The notes: generated from the sequence alone by a model not told the origin. A stretch of 64,000 bases of DNA from Clostridium sp. M62/1 (GCF_020736365.1 NZ_CP085988.1:298501-362500), one strand, 5' to 3'. Positions 1 to 7,707 are shown, numbered from the stretch's first letter. Program-made: numbers and translations.

Positions 1-2
1 TT

Positions 3-1571
3 TCCCGATATGTGACCGCTGGCATTATTGCATTGTGTGGTTACTTTGGAAAGGTGCTGTTTTCCTGCCTTTCTACAACGATTTCCCACACAGCGACCTA
101 TTACACACTGCGCGATTTACGGGAGAATATCACCACTAAACTGGCCCGTGTCCCGATGGGGACGATTTTAGATACTCCGTCCGGCCAGTATAAAACGACG
201 ATTGTTGACCGGGTAGAAGGCATGGAATCGACCTTCGCGCACCTGATCCCGGAAATGACTGCAAATGTGCTGGTGCCTTTGGTGATTGTTGTATATCTAT
301 TCGTCGCGGACTGGCGCATGGCGCTCCTGTCCCTTGTTACGCTGGTAGTGGGCCTTGCTGTCATGTCTGCCGGTATGAAGAATTATCCCGACAAATGGGA
401 GGGCGCAGTTAAAGCGGGAAAGCAGATGGCAAATGCCATTGTAGAGTACATCGGCGGGGTTGAGGTGGTAAAGGCGTTCAGCCAGTCCGCCGGTTCCTAC
501 AAAAAATATTCTGACGCGGTCAATTATAACGCCAACTACTATGTGGACTGGATGCGGGAAAACCAGAAAACCATGAGCGCCTACAACGCCATTTTGCCCT
601 CGGTGCTGATCTGTGTGCTGCCTTGCGGCTTCGCGTTTTGGCTCTCCGGTAGCCTGGAACTTTCCACTTTCCTGTCTATCGTAATTTTCTCGCTGGGACT
701 GATTGGGCCGATTATCGCGGCCTTTACCTTTACGGACGATTTGGCCGTATTGGGGACAAATGTGGAAGAAATCAGCCAGCTTTTGAACGCTGAAGAACTG
801 AACCATAAGGATACACCGGTCAAGCTGGCAGACACCGGCATTTCTCTTAGGTCTGTGTCTTTTTCCTATGACGGGACAACAGAGGTTTTGCATGATGTGA
901 ACCTTGCCATTCGCCCCGGAACCATGACCGCCCTTGTGGGGCCGTCCGGCTCCGGTAAATCCACGGTGGCAAAACTGATTGCCGGGTATTGGGATGTTAC
1001 ATCCGGCAGCATTACCCTCGGAGGTTATGAATTGAAAGATATTCCGCTGTCCGAAATTTCAGACCAGATTTCCTATGTGTCCCAGGACAACTATCTTTTT
1101 AACCGCAGTATCAGGGAAAACATCCGTATGGGAAAGCCCAGCGCCACAAACGCGGAGGTAGAACAGGCCGCCAAACAAAGCGGTTGCGATACCTTTATCC
1201 GCAAGCTGGACAATGGCTATGATACGATTGTCGGCAGCGCCGGTTCCCACCTTTCCGGCGGGGAGCGCCAGCGTATTGCCATCGCCCGCGCCATGCTGAA
1301 AAATGCGCCGGTTGTCATTTTAGACGAGGCAACAGCCTACATTGACCCCGAGAACGAGGCGCTGGTACAGAAAGCCATTTCCGCTTTAACTGTCGGCAAG
1401 ACCCTGATTGTGATTGCACACCGACTGTCTACCATTGTTGGCGCGGACAACATCGTTGTTGTGAAGGATGGAACCGTCCACGCACAGGGTACGCATGAGA
1501 AACTGCTGGAAACCTGCCCCCTCTACCGGGATATGTGGCAGGCGCATATCGGCGCGAAAGACCAGATGTAA
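3..1571 (+). CDS. ABC transporter, fused permease/ATPase half-subunit 1 (5' end outside window)
   Basis: Half-transporter with a membrane domain followed by an ATP-binding domain; it should pair with the next gene as a heterodimer in the cytoplasmic membrane. The frame is open to the window edge, so the first 50-60 residues of the usual ~580 are probably missing. Transmembrane stretches lie in the first ~240 visible residues. The nucleotide-binding domain shows Walker A (GPSGSGKST, about residue 310), the signature LSGGERQR (about 413) and Walker B with ILDEAT (about 433), followed by the switch His in IAHRLS. Fifteen bases separate its stop from the next start, so the two are co-translated. 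The DtxR-type gene downstream suggests metal or siderophore traffic, as in IrtAB/YbtPQ-type importers with exporter fold; that is inference, and a drug or peptide exporter remains possible. Confidence 0.9.
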   Translation, partial: SRYVTAGIIALCGYFGKVLFSCLSTTISHTATYYTLRDLRENITTKLARVPMGTILDTPSGQYKTTIVDRVEGMESTFAHLIPEMTANVLVPLVIVVYLFVADWRMALLSLVTLVVGLAVMSAGMKNYPDKWEGAVKAGKQMANAIVEYIGGVEVVKAFSQSAGSYKKYSDAVNYNANYYVDWMRENQKTMSAYNAILPSVLICVLPCGFAFWLSGSLELSTFLSIVIFSLGLIGPIIAAFTFTDDLAVLGTNVEEISQLLNAEELNHKDTPVKLADTGISLRSVSFSYDGTTEVLHDVNLAIRPGTMTALVGPSGSGKSTVAKLIAGYWDVTSGSITLGGYELKDIPLSEISDQISYVSQDNYLFNRSIRENIRMGKPSATNAEVEQAAKQSGCDTFIRKLDNGYDTIVGSAGSHLSGGERQRIAIARAMLKNAPVVILDEATAYIDPENEALVQKAISALTVGKTLIVIAHRLSTIVGADNIVVVKDGTVHAQGTHEKLLETCPLYRDMWQAHIGAKDQM

Positions 1572-1585
1572 GGGGGTGTTGTCAG

Positions 1586-3322
1586 ATGTATGGAACATTG
1601 AAAAAAATCTTTGCTTTTGCAGGAAGCAAAAAGGGGCTTTTGAAAAAATCCCTGTTGTTTGCATTTCTGTCCGGGCTGTTTTCAGCCATGCAGTTTGCCG
1701 CCCTCTTTGTAGTGATTGGTGCGCTGGTATCTGACAACCGGGACGGAAGTATTGTCTGGATCTCGTTGGGAATTATGGCGGTATCCCTCATCGGGCGTAT
1801 CATCACGACCTATTTTTCCACGATGGAGCAGACGGAAACCGGCTATTGCATGGTGGCGGAAAAGCGTATCCACATCGGAGATCGGTTGCGCTACATCCCG
1901 ATGGGCTACTTCAACAAGAATAGTATCGGGAATATTACCGCCATTGTCACAACAACTTTAGGTGATGTAGAGAACTCAGCAGCCCGTGTCCTGGTGTCAG
2001 TGCTGGGCGGTTTTTTCAACTCGGTGGCTCTTGTCATTGTCCTGCTGATATTCGACTGGCGGATTGGGCTTGTGGCTGCTGTCGGTGTCCTGCTTTATCT
2101 TGCGGCGGCAGAACTGGCCCTCCGCAAGTCTGCGGCCCTAAGCTCGGTACGCCAGCACACGCAGGAGTCCCTTGTGGAGTCCGTGTTGGAGTACATTCAG
2201 GGCATGGGGATTGTCAAAGCATTTGGCCTTGAACGGGACAGCACACAATCCATTGGAAACGCTATACAGGCAAGCTGCCGGGATAACCTGAAACTGACAA
2301 AAGCCAGCGTTCCCTATGACGCTATCAAGCAAGTGGTTGTCCGGGTGTTCAGCGTCCTGCTGTTGCTGGCCTCGGTCTGGTTCTGGCTGGATGGCTCTCT
2401 GCCGCTGGCCTACGGCCTGATTTTGGTAATCGCTTCTTTCATGGTGTTCAACGATTTGGAAAACGCCGGGAACATGGCTTCTCTGCTTCAAATGCTGGTG
2501 GCCTCGATGGATACGGCAAACTCCATTGATGACACGCCGATAATGGACGAGAAAGGCACTGACATTACGCCGAAGTCCAGCGAGATCGTGTTTGACAAGG
2601 TGGATTTTTCCTACGCAGACCGCAAGATATTGGATCAGGTTAGCTTTACCATTCCCGAAAAAACGACTACGGCCATTGTCGGCCCTTCCGGGGCGGGTAA
2701 GACAACGATGTGCAACCTGATTGCCCGCTTTTGGGATGTGAACGCCGGGAAGATTACCATAGGCGGTACGGATGTGCGGGATTTCAAACTGGACAGCCTG
2801 ATGAAGAATATCTCGATGGTGTTTCAGAGCGTGTACCTCTTTGCAGATACGATTGAGAACAATATCAAGTTTGGCTGCCCGGACGCCACCCATGAGCAGG
2901 TGGTTGAGGCGGCGAAAAAGGCTTGCTGCCATGACTTTATTTCCGCTCTGCCGGAGGGTTATGATACTGTGATTGGCGAGGGCGGCGGCACTTTGTCCGG
3001 CGGTGAGAAACAGCGTATTTCCATCGCCCGCGCCATGCTGAAAAATGCGCCCGTCATCATTTTGGACGAGGCAACAAGCAGCGTTGACCCGGAGAATGAG
3101 GATGAATTGCAGCGGGCTATTGAGGCGTTGACCCATGACAAGACCATCATTATGATTGCCCACCGGCTGAAAACCGTTCGGAACGCCGACCAAATCCTTG
3201 TGTTAGACAATGCCCATATCGTCCAGCGCGGCACTCATGCAGAGCTGATCCGGCAGAAGGGCCTATATGCCGACTTTGTATTGGCCAGACAGGAGGCCAT
3301 AGGCTGGAAACTGGCTCAGTAA
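1586..3322 (+). CDS. ABC transporter, fused permease/ATPase half-subunit 2
   Basis: Second half of the presumed heterodimeric transporter, 578 residues, normal length for the family. The chosen ATG follows AGGGGGTG at 1571-1578; a longer reading from 1535 would overlap the upstream gene and lacks a better ribosome site. Order: membrane domain to about residue 310, then Walker A (GPSGAGKTT, about 365), signature LSGGEKQR (about 469) and Walker B ILDEATSS (about 492). Both partners keep the catalytic Glu after Walker B, so both ATP sites look competent. It is followed after 11 bases by the DtxR-like gene, indicating one operon. Substrate is not shown by the sequence; the repressor next door favours iron or manganese-related transport. 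Confidence 0.9.
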   Translation: MYGTLKKIFAFAGSKKGLLKKSLLFAFLSGLFSAMQFAALFVVIGALVSDNRDGSIVWISLGIMAVSLIGRIITTYFSTMEQTETGYCMVAEKRIHIGDRLRYIPMGYFNKNSIGNITAIVTTTLGDVENSAARVLVSVLGGFFNSVALVIVLLIFDWRIGLVAAVGVLLYLAAAELALRKSAALSSVRQHTQESLVESVLEYIQGMGIVKAFGLERDSTQSIGNAIQASCRDNLKLTKASVPYDAIKQVVVRVFSVLLLLASVWFWLDGSLPLAYGLILVIASFMVFNDLENAGNMASLLQMLVASMDTANSIDDTPIMDEKGTDITPKSSEIVFDKVDFSYADRKILDQVSFTIPEKTTTAIVGPSGAGKTTMCNLIARFWDVNAGKITIGGTDVRDFKLDSLMKNISMVFQSVYLFADTIENNIKFGCPDATHEQVVEAAKKACCHDFISALPEGYDTVIGEGGGTLSGGEKQRISIARAMLKNAPVIILDEATSSVDPENEDELQRAIEALTHDKTIIMIAHRLKTVRNADQILVLDNAHIVQRGTHAELIRQKGLYADFVLARQEAIGWKLAQ

Positions 3323-3333
3323 AGGAGGTTCAG

Positions 3334-3696
3334 ATGAAACTTCATGCGTCCGGGGAGGACTACCTGGAAACCATCCTTGTTCTCCAAAAGAAACTCGGTA
3401 TGGTACGCTCCGTAGATGTGGCCCGGCACATGGAGGTGTCAAAGCCCAGCGTGTGCCATGCGGTGGCTACCTTGCGGGACGGCGGCTTTCTCACAATGGA
3501 CGAAGATCACTTTCTCCATCTGACCGATGTGGGCCGCGAGGTTGCCGAAAAAATCTATGAGCGCCATTGCTTCTTTACCGAGCAGCTTATCGCCGCAGGC
3601 GTTGACCCAAAAACTGCGGAGGCCGATGCCTGCCGGATTGAACACGTTATTAGCCAGGAATCCTTTCAAAAACTGAAAGATGCTTTAGAGGACTAA
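3334..3696 (+). CDS. DtxR/MntR-like metal-dependent transcriptional repressor
   Basis: A 120-residue protein opening with the family hallmark SGEDYLETIL, a winged helix-turn-helix at about residues 20-60 (VDVARHMEVSKPSVCHAV) and a helical dimerisation segment with His and Glu residues that could bind metal (RHCFFTEQL, CRIEHVIS). It lacks the SH3-like third domain and so resembles the short MntR form. An excellent AAGGAGG lies just before the ATG, 11 bases after the ABC gene, so it is the third gene of the operon. Members repress metal-uptake genes when Fe or Mn is bound; here it probably autoregulates the transporter operon whose promoter lies left of the window. Confidence 0.88.
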   Translation: MKLHASGEDYLETILVLQKKLGMVRSVDVARHMEVSKPSVCHAVATLRDGGFLTMDEDHFLHLTDVGREVAEKIYERHCFFTEQLIAAGVDPKTAEADACRIEHVISQESFQKLKDALED

Positions 3697-3728
3697 GGAG
3701 GTGGTGATGACATGGGAAATTAGCCGTA

Positions 3729-4217
3729 TTGGATTTAAGAAATTCTGGCAGACAGATAGGCGAAAAACTGTTTACCCTGCTTTCTCCCAACCAAAAGAAG
3801 GAGCTGGCTCAGTTTGTTCGTGACTATGAGGCTGGCAATATTCCGGCTGATGTCCCATACTTAACACTTCTTCGAGGCCAGTATTTTATCCCTCCGCAGG
3901 CAGATCAGTCATTGACGGAAATCCGGGAAGGTGATTTGTATTTCTGCTTGGAGCAGCGCCTTGTTACCGTGCGGAGCCAGGTAATTCCGCTGACGGTCAA
4001 GGAATTTGAAATCTTCGCTTTGCTCATACTGAACCCAAAGCGGGTGTTCACTTATGAAATGCTCCTGGATCTGGTATGGCATGAGGATTATTCCTACTAT
4101 TCCCGGAAAGCAATCAACAACCACATAAGCAACCTGCGAAAGAAACTCCGGGTTGCCCCCGACTTGCCGGATTATGTAAAAAGCGTCTATGGTGTAGGCT
4201 ACAAATTTGAAATATAG
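3729..4217 (+). CDS. Orphan winged-helix (OmpR/PhoB C-terminal type) regulator, start doubtful
   Basis: About 162 residues. The last ~90 form a Trans_reg_C DNA-binding domain (LTVKEFEIFALLILNPKRVFT, then RKAINNHISNLRKKL and the wing VYGVGYKF). No phosphorylation receiver domain is present; the first 70 residues are unassigned. The only in-frame start after a TGA at 3708 is TTG 3729, which has no ribosome site. A perfect AAGGAGGTG (3695-3703) instead serves an ATG at 3707 that opens another frame and runs into a stop after about 38 codons. Either the gene suffered a small frameshift near 3710-3730 or it is expressed poorly. A similar orphan winged-helix gene occupies the equivalent place in the opposite element (12995-13354), so it is probably part of the element's regulatory block. 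Confidence 0.7.
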   Translation: MDLRNSGRQIGEKLFTLLSPNQKKELAQFVRDYEAGNIPADVPYLTLLRGQYFIPPQADQSLTEIREGDLYFCLEQRLVTVRSQVIPLTVKEFEIFALLILNPKRVFTYEMLLDLVWHEDYSYYSRKAINNHISNLRKKLRVAPDLPDYVKSVYGVGYKFEI

Positions 4218-4220
4218 AAA

Positions 4221-4255
4221 GGGTGCGGTATTCCCTGCCGCATCCTTAAATTTTC
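4221..4255 (+). terminator. Probable intrinsic terminator after the winged-helix gene
   Basis: GGTGCGG and CCGCATCC form a GC-rich stem just after the stop codon, followed by an imperfect T-rich run (TTAAATTTT). It would end the ABC/DtxR/winged-helix transcript. Confidence 0.6.
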
Positions 4256-4487
4256 GCTTTTTCTGCTGTGTGGATAATGCCTGATTTTGTCATATATTGT
4301 TGATTAAATTCAGTAAAACCATGACACTTCTGGAAGAATTATAGCATTTATCCCTATATAATGCCCCAAAATGAGGGAGGTGGACATAATAGGTAACTCT
4401 GCTCTCCTTCACTAAAGGAGGGCATGGAAAATGCTGCCGAGGTCAGAATACCGGCCTCGACATAGCCGGTCATATAAAAGAGATTCA

Positions 4488-4523
4488 AACCCCGTAATCC
4501 TGCGATGGATTGCGGGGTTTTTC
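4488..4523 (+). terminator. Intrinsic terminator inside the leader
   Basis: AACCCCGTAATCC at 4488-4500 pairs with GGATTGCGGGGTT at 4507-4519, with one G-T pair, followed by TTTTCC. It sits about 210 bases before the sigma-like start, so it could act as an attenuator or end a short leader RNA. Confidence 0.75.
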
Positions 4524-4681
4524 CATTCGACAGGATTTTGCATTTTCCATTCTGCTCCGTCAGATAGTGACGGAATACGACAGGCGCAGCTTACCGCTGT
4601 ACGGTGGGCGCTCTTTTTTACAGATAAAGCGCAGGACAAGCCTGCCGCCGGACCTGTACGGTGTAGATCACCGCCCCTCTG

Positions 4682-4719
4682 ATTTCGATTTGCCCATTAA
4701 CCCACTCAAAAATCGAAAT
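4682..4719 (+). promoter_or_regulatory. Inverted repeat directly before the sigma-like ribosome site
   Basis: ATTTCGATTT (4682-4691) and AAATCGAAAT (4710-4719) are perfect complements around an 18-base loop. The GGAGG of the next gene begins at 4721, so the structure could act as a DNA operator or as an RNA hairpin that modulates translation. A matching repeat with the same TTTCGATT core lies before the sigma-like gene of the other element (11999-12033). Confidence 0.65.
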
Positions 4720-4731
4720 TGGAGGATTACC

Positions 4732-5157
4732 ATGAAAGAAATCAATCTGCGGGAATTTTACCCGGAAATATATAAAACGGATCTGTTTATCAGCCTGCCC
4801 GATGAGGTTGTGGATGTGCTGGTAGAATATCAGCGGAAAGAAGTGGCATATCGCCGCCGTACATACCGGCATAAGGCATTCTTTTCTCTTGATTATGGGG
4901 ATGATATTGAACGCGAAGCTGTTCTTTTTACCCCAACGCTGCAGGAGATCGTAGAAAGGCACCTGGAGGAAGAACGGCTGTACCAGGCGATTTCTTCATT
5001 GCCAGAGAAACAACGCCAGCGTGTGTACGCTCACTATATTCTCGGCATTACCCTGATGGATATTGCCAAGATGGAAGGTGTTTCTCTCCATGCTGTCCAT
5101 GAAAGTATTCGGCGCGGACTTCGGCGTCTGGAAAAAATTTTAGAAGAAAATTTCTAA
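4732..5157 (+). CDS. Sigma-70-like regulatory protein of an integrative element (element A)
   Basis: 141 residues from the ATG at 4732, which follows GGAGG at a normal distance; the frame is open further upstream but has no comparable start. The C-terminal half (about 75-135) reads as a sigma region-4 helix-turn-helix: LPEKQRQRVYAHYILGITLMDIAKMEGVS followed by a basic recognition helix. Proteins of this size occur upstream of the excisionase/integrase genes in Tn916 and Tn1549-like elements (Orf7-like). It probably acts with RNA polymerase or as a DNA-binding activator of the excision module downstream. Its counterpart in the opposite element is at 11516-11986. Confidence 0.8.
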   Translation: MKEINLREFYPEIYKTDLFISLPDEVVDVLVEYQRKEVAYRRRTYRHKAFFSLDYGDDIEREAVLFTPTLQEIVERHLEEERLYQAISSLPEKQRQRVYAHYILGITLMDIAKMEGVSLHAVHESIRRGLRRLEKILEENF

Positions 5158-5289
5158 ACCCCCTATAAATGTACCCCTGAAAATGTCACGACTTATAGAA
5201 GGACAATTTTTTGGGACAATGCCATTTCGGTGAGTGAGAACCTTCAACGGTGCCACACCCACCTGTATATGCAGACAAGCTCCCAGCCC

Positions 5290-5640
5290 TTCATCTGGAC
5301 CTTGAAAACTGCATATACGGTGCCATAGGTACTTTCCCTGTATTCCGAGCGGCAAATGGAGCGGCGCGATGACAGGCGGCTTTAAGGAGGTGATGAAGCC
5401 CAGCCGTCCGAGCGATCTACGCTATCTATTGATCTGGCTGTGGCAGGCCAGACGCGATGACTGATACAGGGTATAATGATACTTTCTCACGACCCGTCAA
5501 AGACTTGGGGGGAGTCCCTTCTGTGTTCGTTAGCTCTGGCGAAGCGACGGCACAAGCAGGGCTATGATGCGGTAAAGCTGGCCGCAGCCTGTGGCATCCC
5601 CGGCCCGGAAAAGGGCCTGCCGGGGGGCGTGGCAAATACG
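5290..5640 (+). ncRNA. Conserved noncoding module, copy A (candidate structured RNA)
   Basis: Part of the 741-base gap between the sigma-like gene and the excisionase. It shares ordered blocks with the reverse complement of 11143-11440: AGGAGGTGATGAA (5387-5398), CCGAGCGATCTACG (5408-5421), GATACTTTCTCACG (5478-5491), CAAAGACTTGGGGGGA (5498-5513) and CGTGGCAAATA (5628-5638). The spacing between blocks is roughly kept while the sequence between them differs, as in structured RNAs. A strong hairpin (CCCCGGCCC / GGGCCTGCCGGGG) lies before the last block. A 23-codon reading frame begins inside it. Function is unknown; its place suggests control of excisionase/integrase expression. Confidence 0.55.
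5393..5464 (+). CDS. Possible 23-residue leader peptide in module A
   Basis: An ATG placed directly after a perfect anti-16S match (AAGGAGGTG) opens a frame of 23 codons ending in TGA. It encodes the motif PSDLR at residues 6-10. The corresponding place in the other module gives a 22-codon frame that also carries PSDLR at residues 6-10. The gap between the GGAGG and the ATG is only about two bases, shorter than normal, so the conservation could equally reflect RNA structure rather than translation. Confidence 0.3.
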   Translation: MKPSRPSDLRYLLIWLWQARRDD

Positions 5641-5658
5641 GCAAGCTACTAAGAAAAC

Positions 5659-5698
5659 ATCCATGCCGTTGTTTTGATTTTCGAGCAGCGGCATGGAT
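5659..5698 (+). terminator. Hairpin ending the noncoding module
   Basis: ATCCATGCCG (5659-5668) and CGGCATGGAT (5689-5698) form a perfect 10-bp stem, followed by TCTTATAAAAT rather than a clean T run. It may be the 3' end of the noncoding RNA or a weak terminator. A second GC-rich inverted repeat (AGGCCG / CGGCCT) follows at about 5726-5758. Confidence 0.45.
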
Positions 5699-5782
5699 TC
5701 TTATAAAATCGAAATCAGATACCATGAGGCCGGGCCGCTCTTTTCGTGTGTCCGGCCTTATTCATGTGATTTTGACTGAAAA

Positions 5783-5799
5783 ATTTATCATGGATAAAT
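5783..5799. promoter_or_regulatory. Palindromic operator candidate before the excisionase
   Basis: ATTTATC and GATAAAT flank ATG in a perfect 7-bp inverted repeat, next to a TTGACT at 5773-5778 that could be a -35 element. A TATAAT lies about 50 bases further on. The site is 100 bases before the excisionase start and could bind the element's own regulator. Confidence 0.4.
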
Positions 5800-5898
5800 C
5801 GCAAATTTTTTTGATTAGCAGCGGACAAGTGGGAACCAGAGCGTTATAATAATGGTGGAAGTCATAATACATTTTGTCGGCTGCGGAAAGGAGGACAA

Positions 5899-6105
5899 AT
5901 GGATCAGGCTGCAAAATGTACGCAAAGAGATACCCCAAAGTCAAGGACCTACACAGTTGAAGATGTGGCCGCTATGCTGAATATCGGCCGTACTTCTGCT
6001 TATAACCTTGTAAAAGAGGGGCATTTCAAGACCGTTCGAGTTGGTAATGCCATACGAATTTCCAAAAAATCATTTGACGAATGGTTAGATGCTTTAGTCC
6101 TCTAA
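5899..6105 (+). CDS. xis: Excisionase-like HTH_17 (AlpA/Xis type) protein
   Basis: 68 residues with a single MerR-like/HTH_17 fold: TYTVEDVAAMLNIGRTSAYNLVKEG followed by the strand segment FKTVRVGNAIRISKKSFDEWL. AAAGGAGG precedes the ATG at a normal distance. Proteins of this type bind near the ends of Tn916-family elements and direct the integrase towards excision. The integrase starts 19 bases downstream, so the two are an operon. The same fold appears three times in the other element's module, with FDEWL shared exactly with one of them. Confidence 0.85.
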   Translation: MDQAAKCTQRDTPKSRTYTVEDVAAMLNIGRTSAYNLVKEGHFKTVRVGNAIRISKKSFDEWLDALVL

Positions 6106-6124
6106 CCGGAAAGGAAGATCGTAT

Positions 6125-7525
6125 ATGGCATCCATCATCAAACGTAAAAAAGCATATTCTGTTGTTTATAATTATACTGACGAAAACGGAAATACCAAGC
6201 AGAAATGGGAAACATGGCATACCCATAAAGAAGCCCTGAAACGGAAAGCGGAGATTGAAAACCAGCAAAACAACGGTACGTTTCTTCCTCCGAACAATCA
6301 GAAGTTATCTGATTTTCTCTATGATTTTGTTTCCACTTATGGGGCAAAGAAATGGGGCGTTTCCATGTATGACAGCCAGACGGCCCTGATTGCCAACTAT
6401 ATCAATCCGATTATCGGCGATTTGGAAGTGCAGGCAATCAATCCCCGTGTCGTGGATAAGTACATTCAGACCCTTCAAAAGACGCCTTCTGTTTCCAGGA
6501 AGAACCGCAAAGCGCGAACGGAGTTTGTCACGAACCAAACGATTGAAAAAATTATTAAATTGCTTCGATGCGCTTTTAAACAAGCTGTTCGCTGGGAATT
6601 GGTCGGTAAAAATCCTTTTGAAAACACCGTGCTTCCTAAGACGGAGTACAAGAAGCGGGATATTTGGAACGCAGATACGATTCGGATTGCATTGGACCAA
6701 TGCACTGATAATAAGCTGTATATCGCTATGAATCTCGCGTTTGCCTGCTCTCTGCGTATGGGAGAAATCCTTGGTCTGCGGTGGAAGAATGTTTTCATTG
6801 AGGACGAACACATCATGGCTGACAATGCCTATATCTACATTGACGCAGAGTTGACACGGGCCTCAAAACAGGCGATTGAAATGCTTGGTGAAAAAGATAT
6901 TTATTACATTTTCACCCCGCTCATGCCTAATACCAGCACTCGGCTGATCCTGAAAAAGCCGAAAACGGATTCCAGTATACGCAAGGTCTGGCTTCCTAAA
7001 ACCCTGGCCTATATCCTTCGTGAGTGGAGAAAAGCGCAGGAGGAATTGAAATCATTTCTCGGTGATGAATACCAGGACTTTGATTTGGTAGTTGCTCTGC
7101 CTAACGGCAGGCCGTGTGAAAATCGGATCATCGAGAAAGAGTTTTCAATCCTGAAAGAGAAGGCTGGGCTGCCTAACGTGGTATTTCACTCTCTCAGACA
7201 TTCCAGCACTACTTACAAGCTGAAGCTCAACCACGGGGACCTGAAGGCCACACAGGGCGATACAGGCCATGCAGAGATTGATATGATTACGAAGGTATAT
7301 GCACATATCCTGGACGAAGATCGCAAGGTGAACGCTCAGAAGTTTGAGAACGCTTTCTATGCGATCAACAGGGATCTGAAAAATGTGCAGCCTCCGCAGG
7401 AACAGCCAGCGGCACCAACCTTAGACCTCTCCGCACTGATTGAACAGCTTCAAAAATCTCCGGAGCTGGCACAAACACTGGCGGCACTGATTGGGCAGCA
7501 AAATCAGGGGTTGAAAGCGAATTAG
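6125..7525 (+). CDS. int: Tyrosine integrase of element A
   Basis: 466 residues, normal length for Tn916/Tn1549-type integrases. An AP2-like arm-binding domain is at the N-terminus (KRKKAYSVVYNYTDENG), a SAM-like core-binding domain at about 60-165, and the catalytic domain from about 175. Catalytic residues visible: Arg in ACSLRMGEIL (about 210), HxxR in HSLRHSS (about 355) and the nucleophile Tyr in KVYAHI (about 391). It catalyses integration and excision at short att cores. Its gene ends about 140 bases before the terminator and tRNA fragment, as expected for an integrase next to its att site. It is clearly homologous to the convergent integrase at 8005-9411. Confidence 0.92.
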   Translation: MASIIKRKKAYSVVYNYTDENGNTKQKWETWHTHKEALKRKAEIENQQNNGTFLPPNNQKLSDFLYDFVSTYGAKKWGVSMYDSQTALIANYINPIIGDLEVQAINPRVVDKYIQTLQKTPSVSRKNRKARTEFVTNQTIEKIIKLLRCAFKQAVRWELVGKNPFENTVLPKTEYKKRDIWNADTIRIALDQCTDNKLYIAMNLAFACSLRMGEILGLRWKNVFIEDEHIMADNAYIYIDAELTRASKQAIEMLGEKDIYYIFTPLMPNTSTRLILKKPKTDSSIRKVWLPKTLAYILREWRKAQEELKSFLGDEYQDFDLVVALPNGRPCENRIIEKEFSILKEKAGLPNVVFHSLRHSSTTYKLKLNHGDLKATQGDTGHAEIDMITKVYAHILDEDRKVNAQKFENAFYAINRDLKNVQPPQEQPAAPTLDLSALIEQLQKSPELAQTLAALIGQQNQGLKAN

Positions 7526-7581
7526 CAAAAAGCCCATTTTTGTTAGCAAGGACGAGATTTTTGTTCGAGTCCAATTAGCAA
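7522..7581. repeat. Three TTAGCAA direct repeats after integrase A (arm-site candidates)
   Basis: TTAGCAA occurs at 7522-7528, 7543-7549 and 7575-7581, two of them inside the longer AATTAGCAAAA. Tyrosine integrases with an AP2-like N-terminal domain bind such short direct repeats near element ends, so these are candidate arm sites. The rest of the 479-base gap between the two integrases holds the terminator and tRNA fragment at 7667-7752 and a terminator at 7961-7998. Confidence 0.5.
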
Positions 7582-7666
7582 AATATTCATTGTAACTCAT
7601 AAACAAACAAATCACCTTATATGCGGTATGATGGTTTTAGAGACAAAGGTTCGGATAAACAAGAAA

Positions 7667-7706
7667 CGCCGAAAACCTTGATAAATCAAGACTTTCGGCG
7701 GAGTTT
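7667..7706. terminator. Intrinsic terminator 3' of the tRNA fragment
   Basis: CGCCGAAA (7667-7674) and TTTCGGCG (7693-7700) plus inner CTTGA/TCAAG pairs form a long stem with a short AT loop, followed by GAGTTTTT on the + strand. On the - strand it stands directly after the tRNA 3' end, where a host tRNA terminator is expected. Confidence 0.75.
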
Positions 7707-7707
7707 T

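Larger units (their letters stand above)
4256..4731 (+). promoter_or_regulatory. Structured leader in front of the sigma-like gene
   Basis: No gene is seen in this 476-base stretch. It holds a TATAAT at 4354-4359 without a clear -35 box, then several potential hairpins (CTCCTT/AAGGAG near 4410, ACCGGC/GCCGGT near 4450-4470), a clear terminator at 4488-4523, a further hairpin TCCGTCA/TGACGGA at about 4554-4573, and an inverted repeat at 4682-4719 abutting the ribosome site of the next gene. The order leader, terminator, gene resembles an attenuator, but no known riboswitch class is recognised. Confidence 0.4.

Noticed and set aside
2138..3193. 351-codon frame on the - strand opposite the second ABC subunit
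   Set aside because: Shadow frame of a well-supported transporter gene; no domain, no ribosome site.
1..4217. Antibiotic-resistance cargo in element A
   Set aside because: The two ABC subunits are of the general exporter-fold type with a DtxR-like gene beside them; nothing marks them as a resistance determinant.
4386..4523. Riboswitch before the sigma-like gene
   Set aside because: Leader hairpins plus terminator suggest attenuation, but no known riboswitch core could be recognised, so it is listed only as a structured leader.
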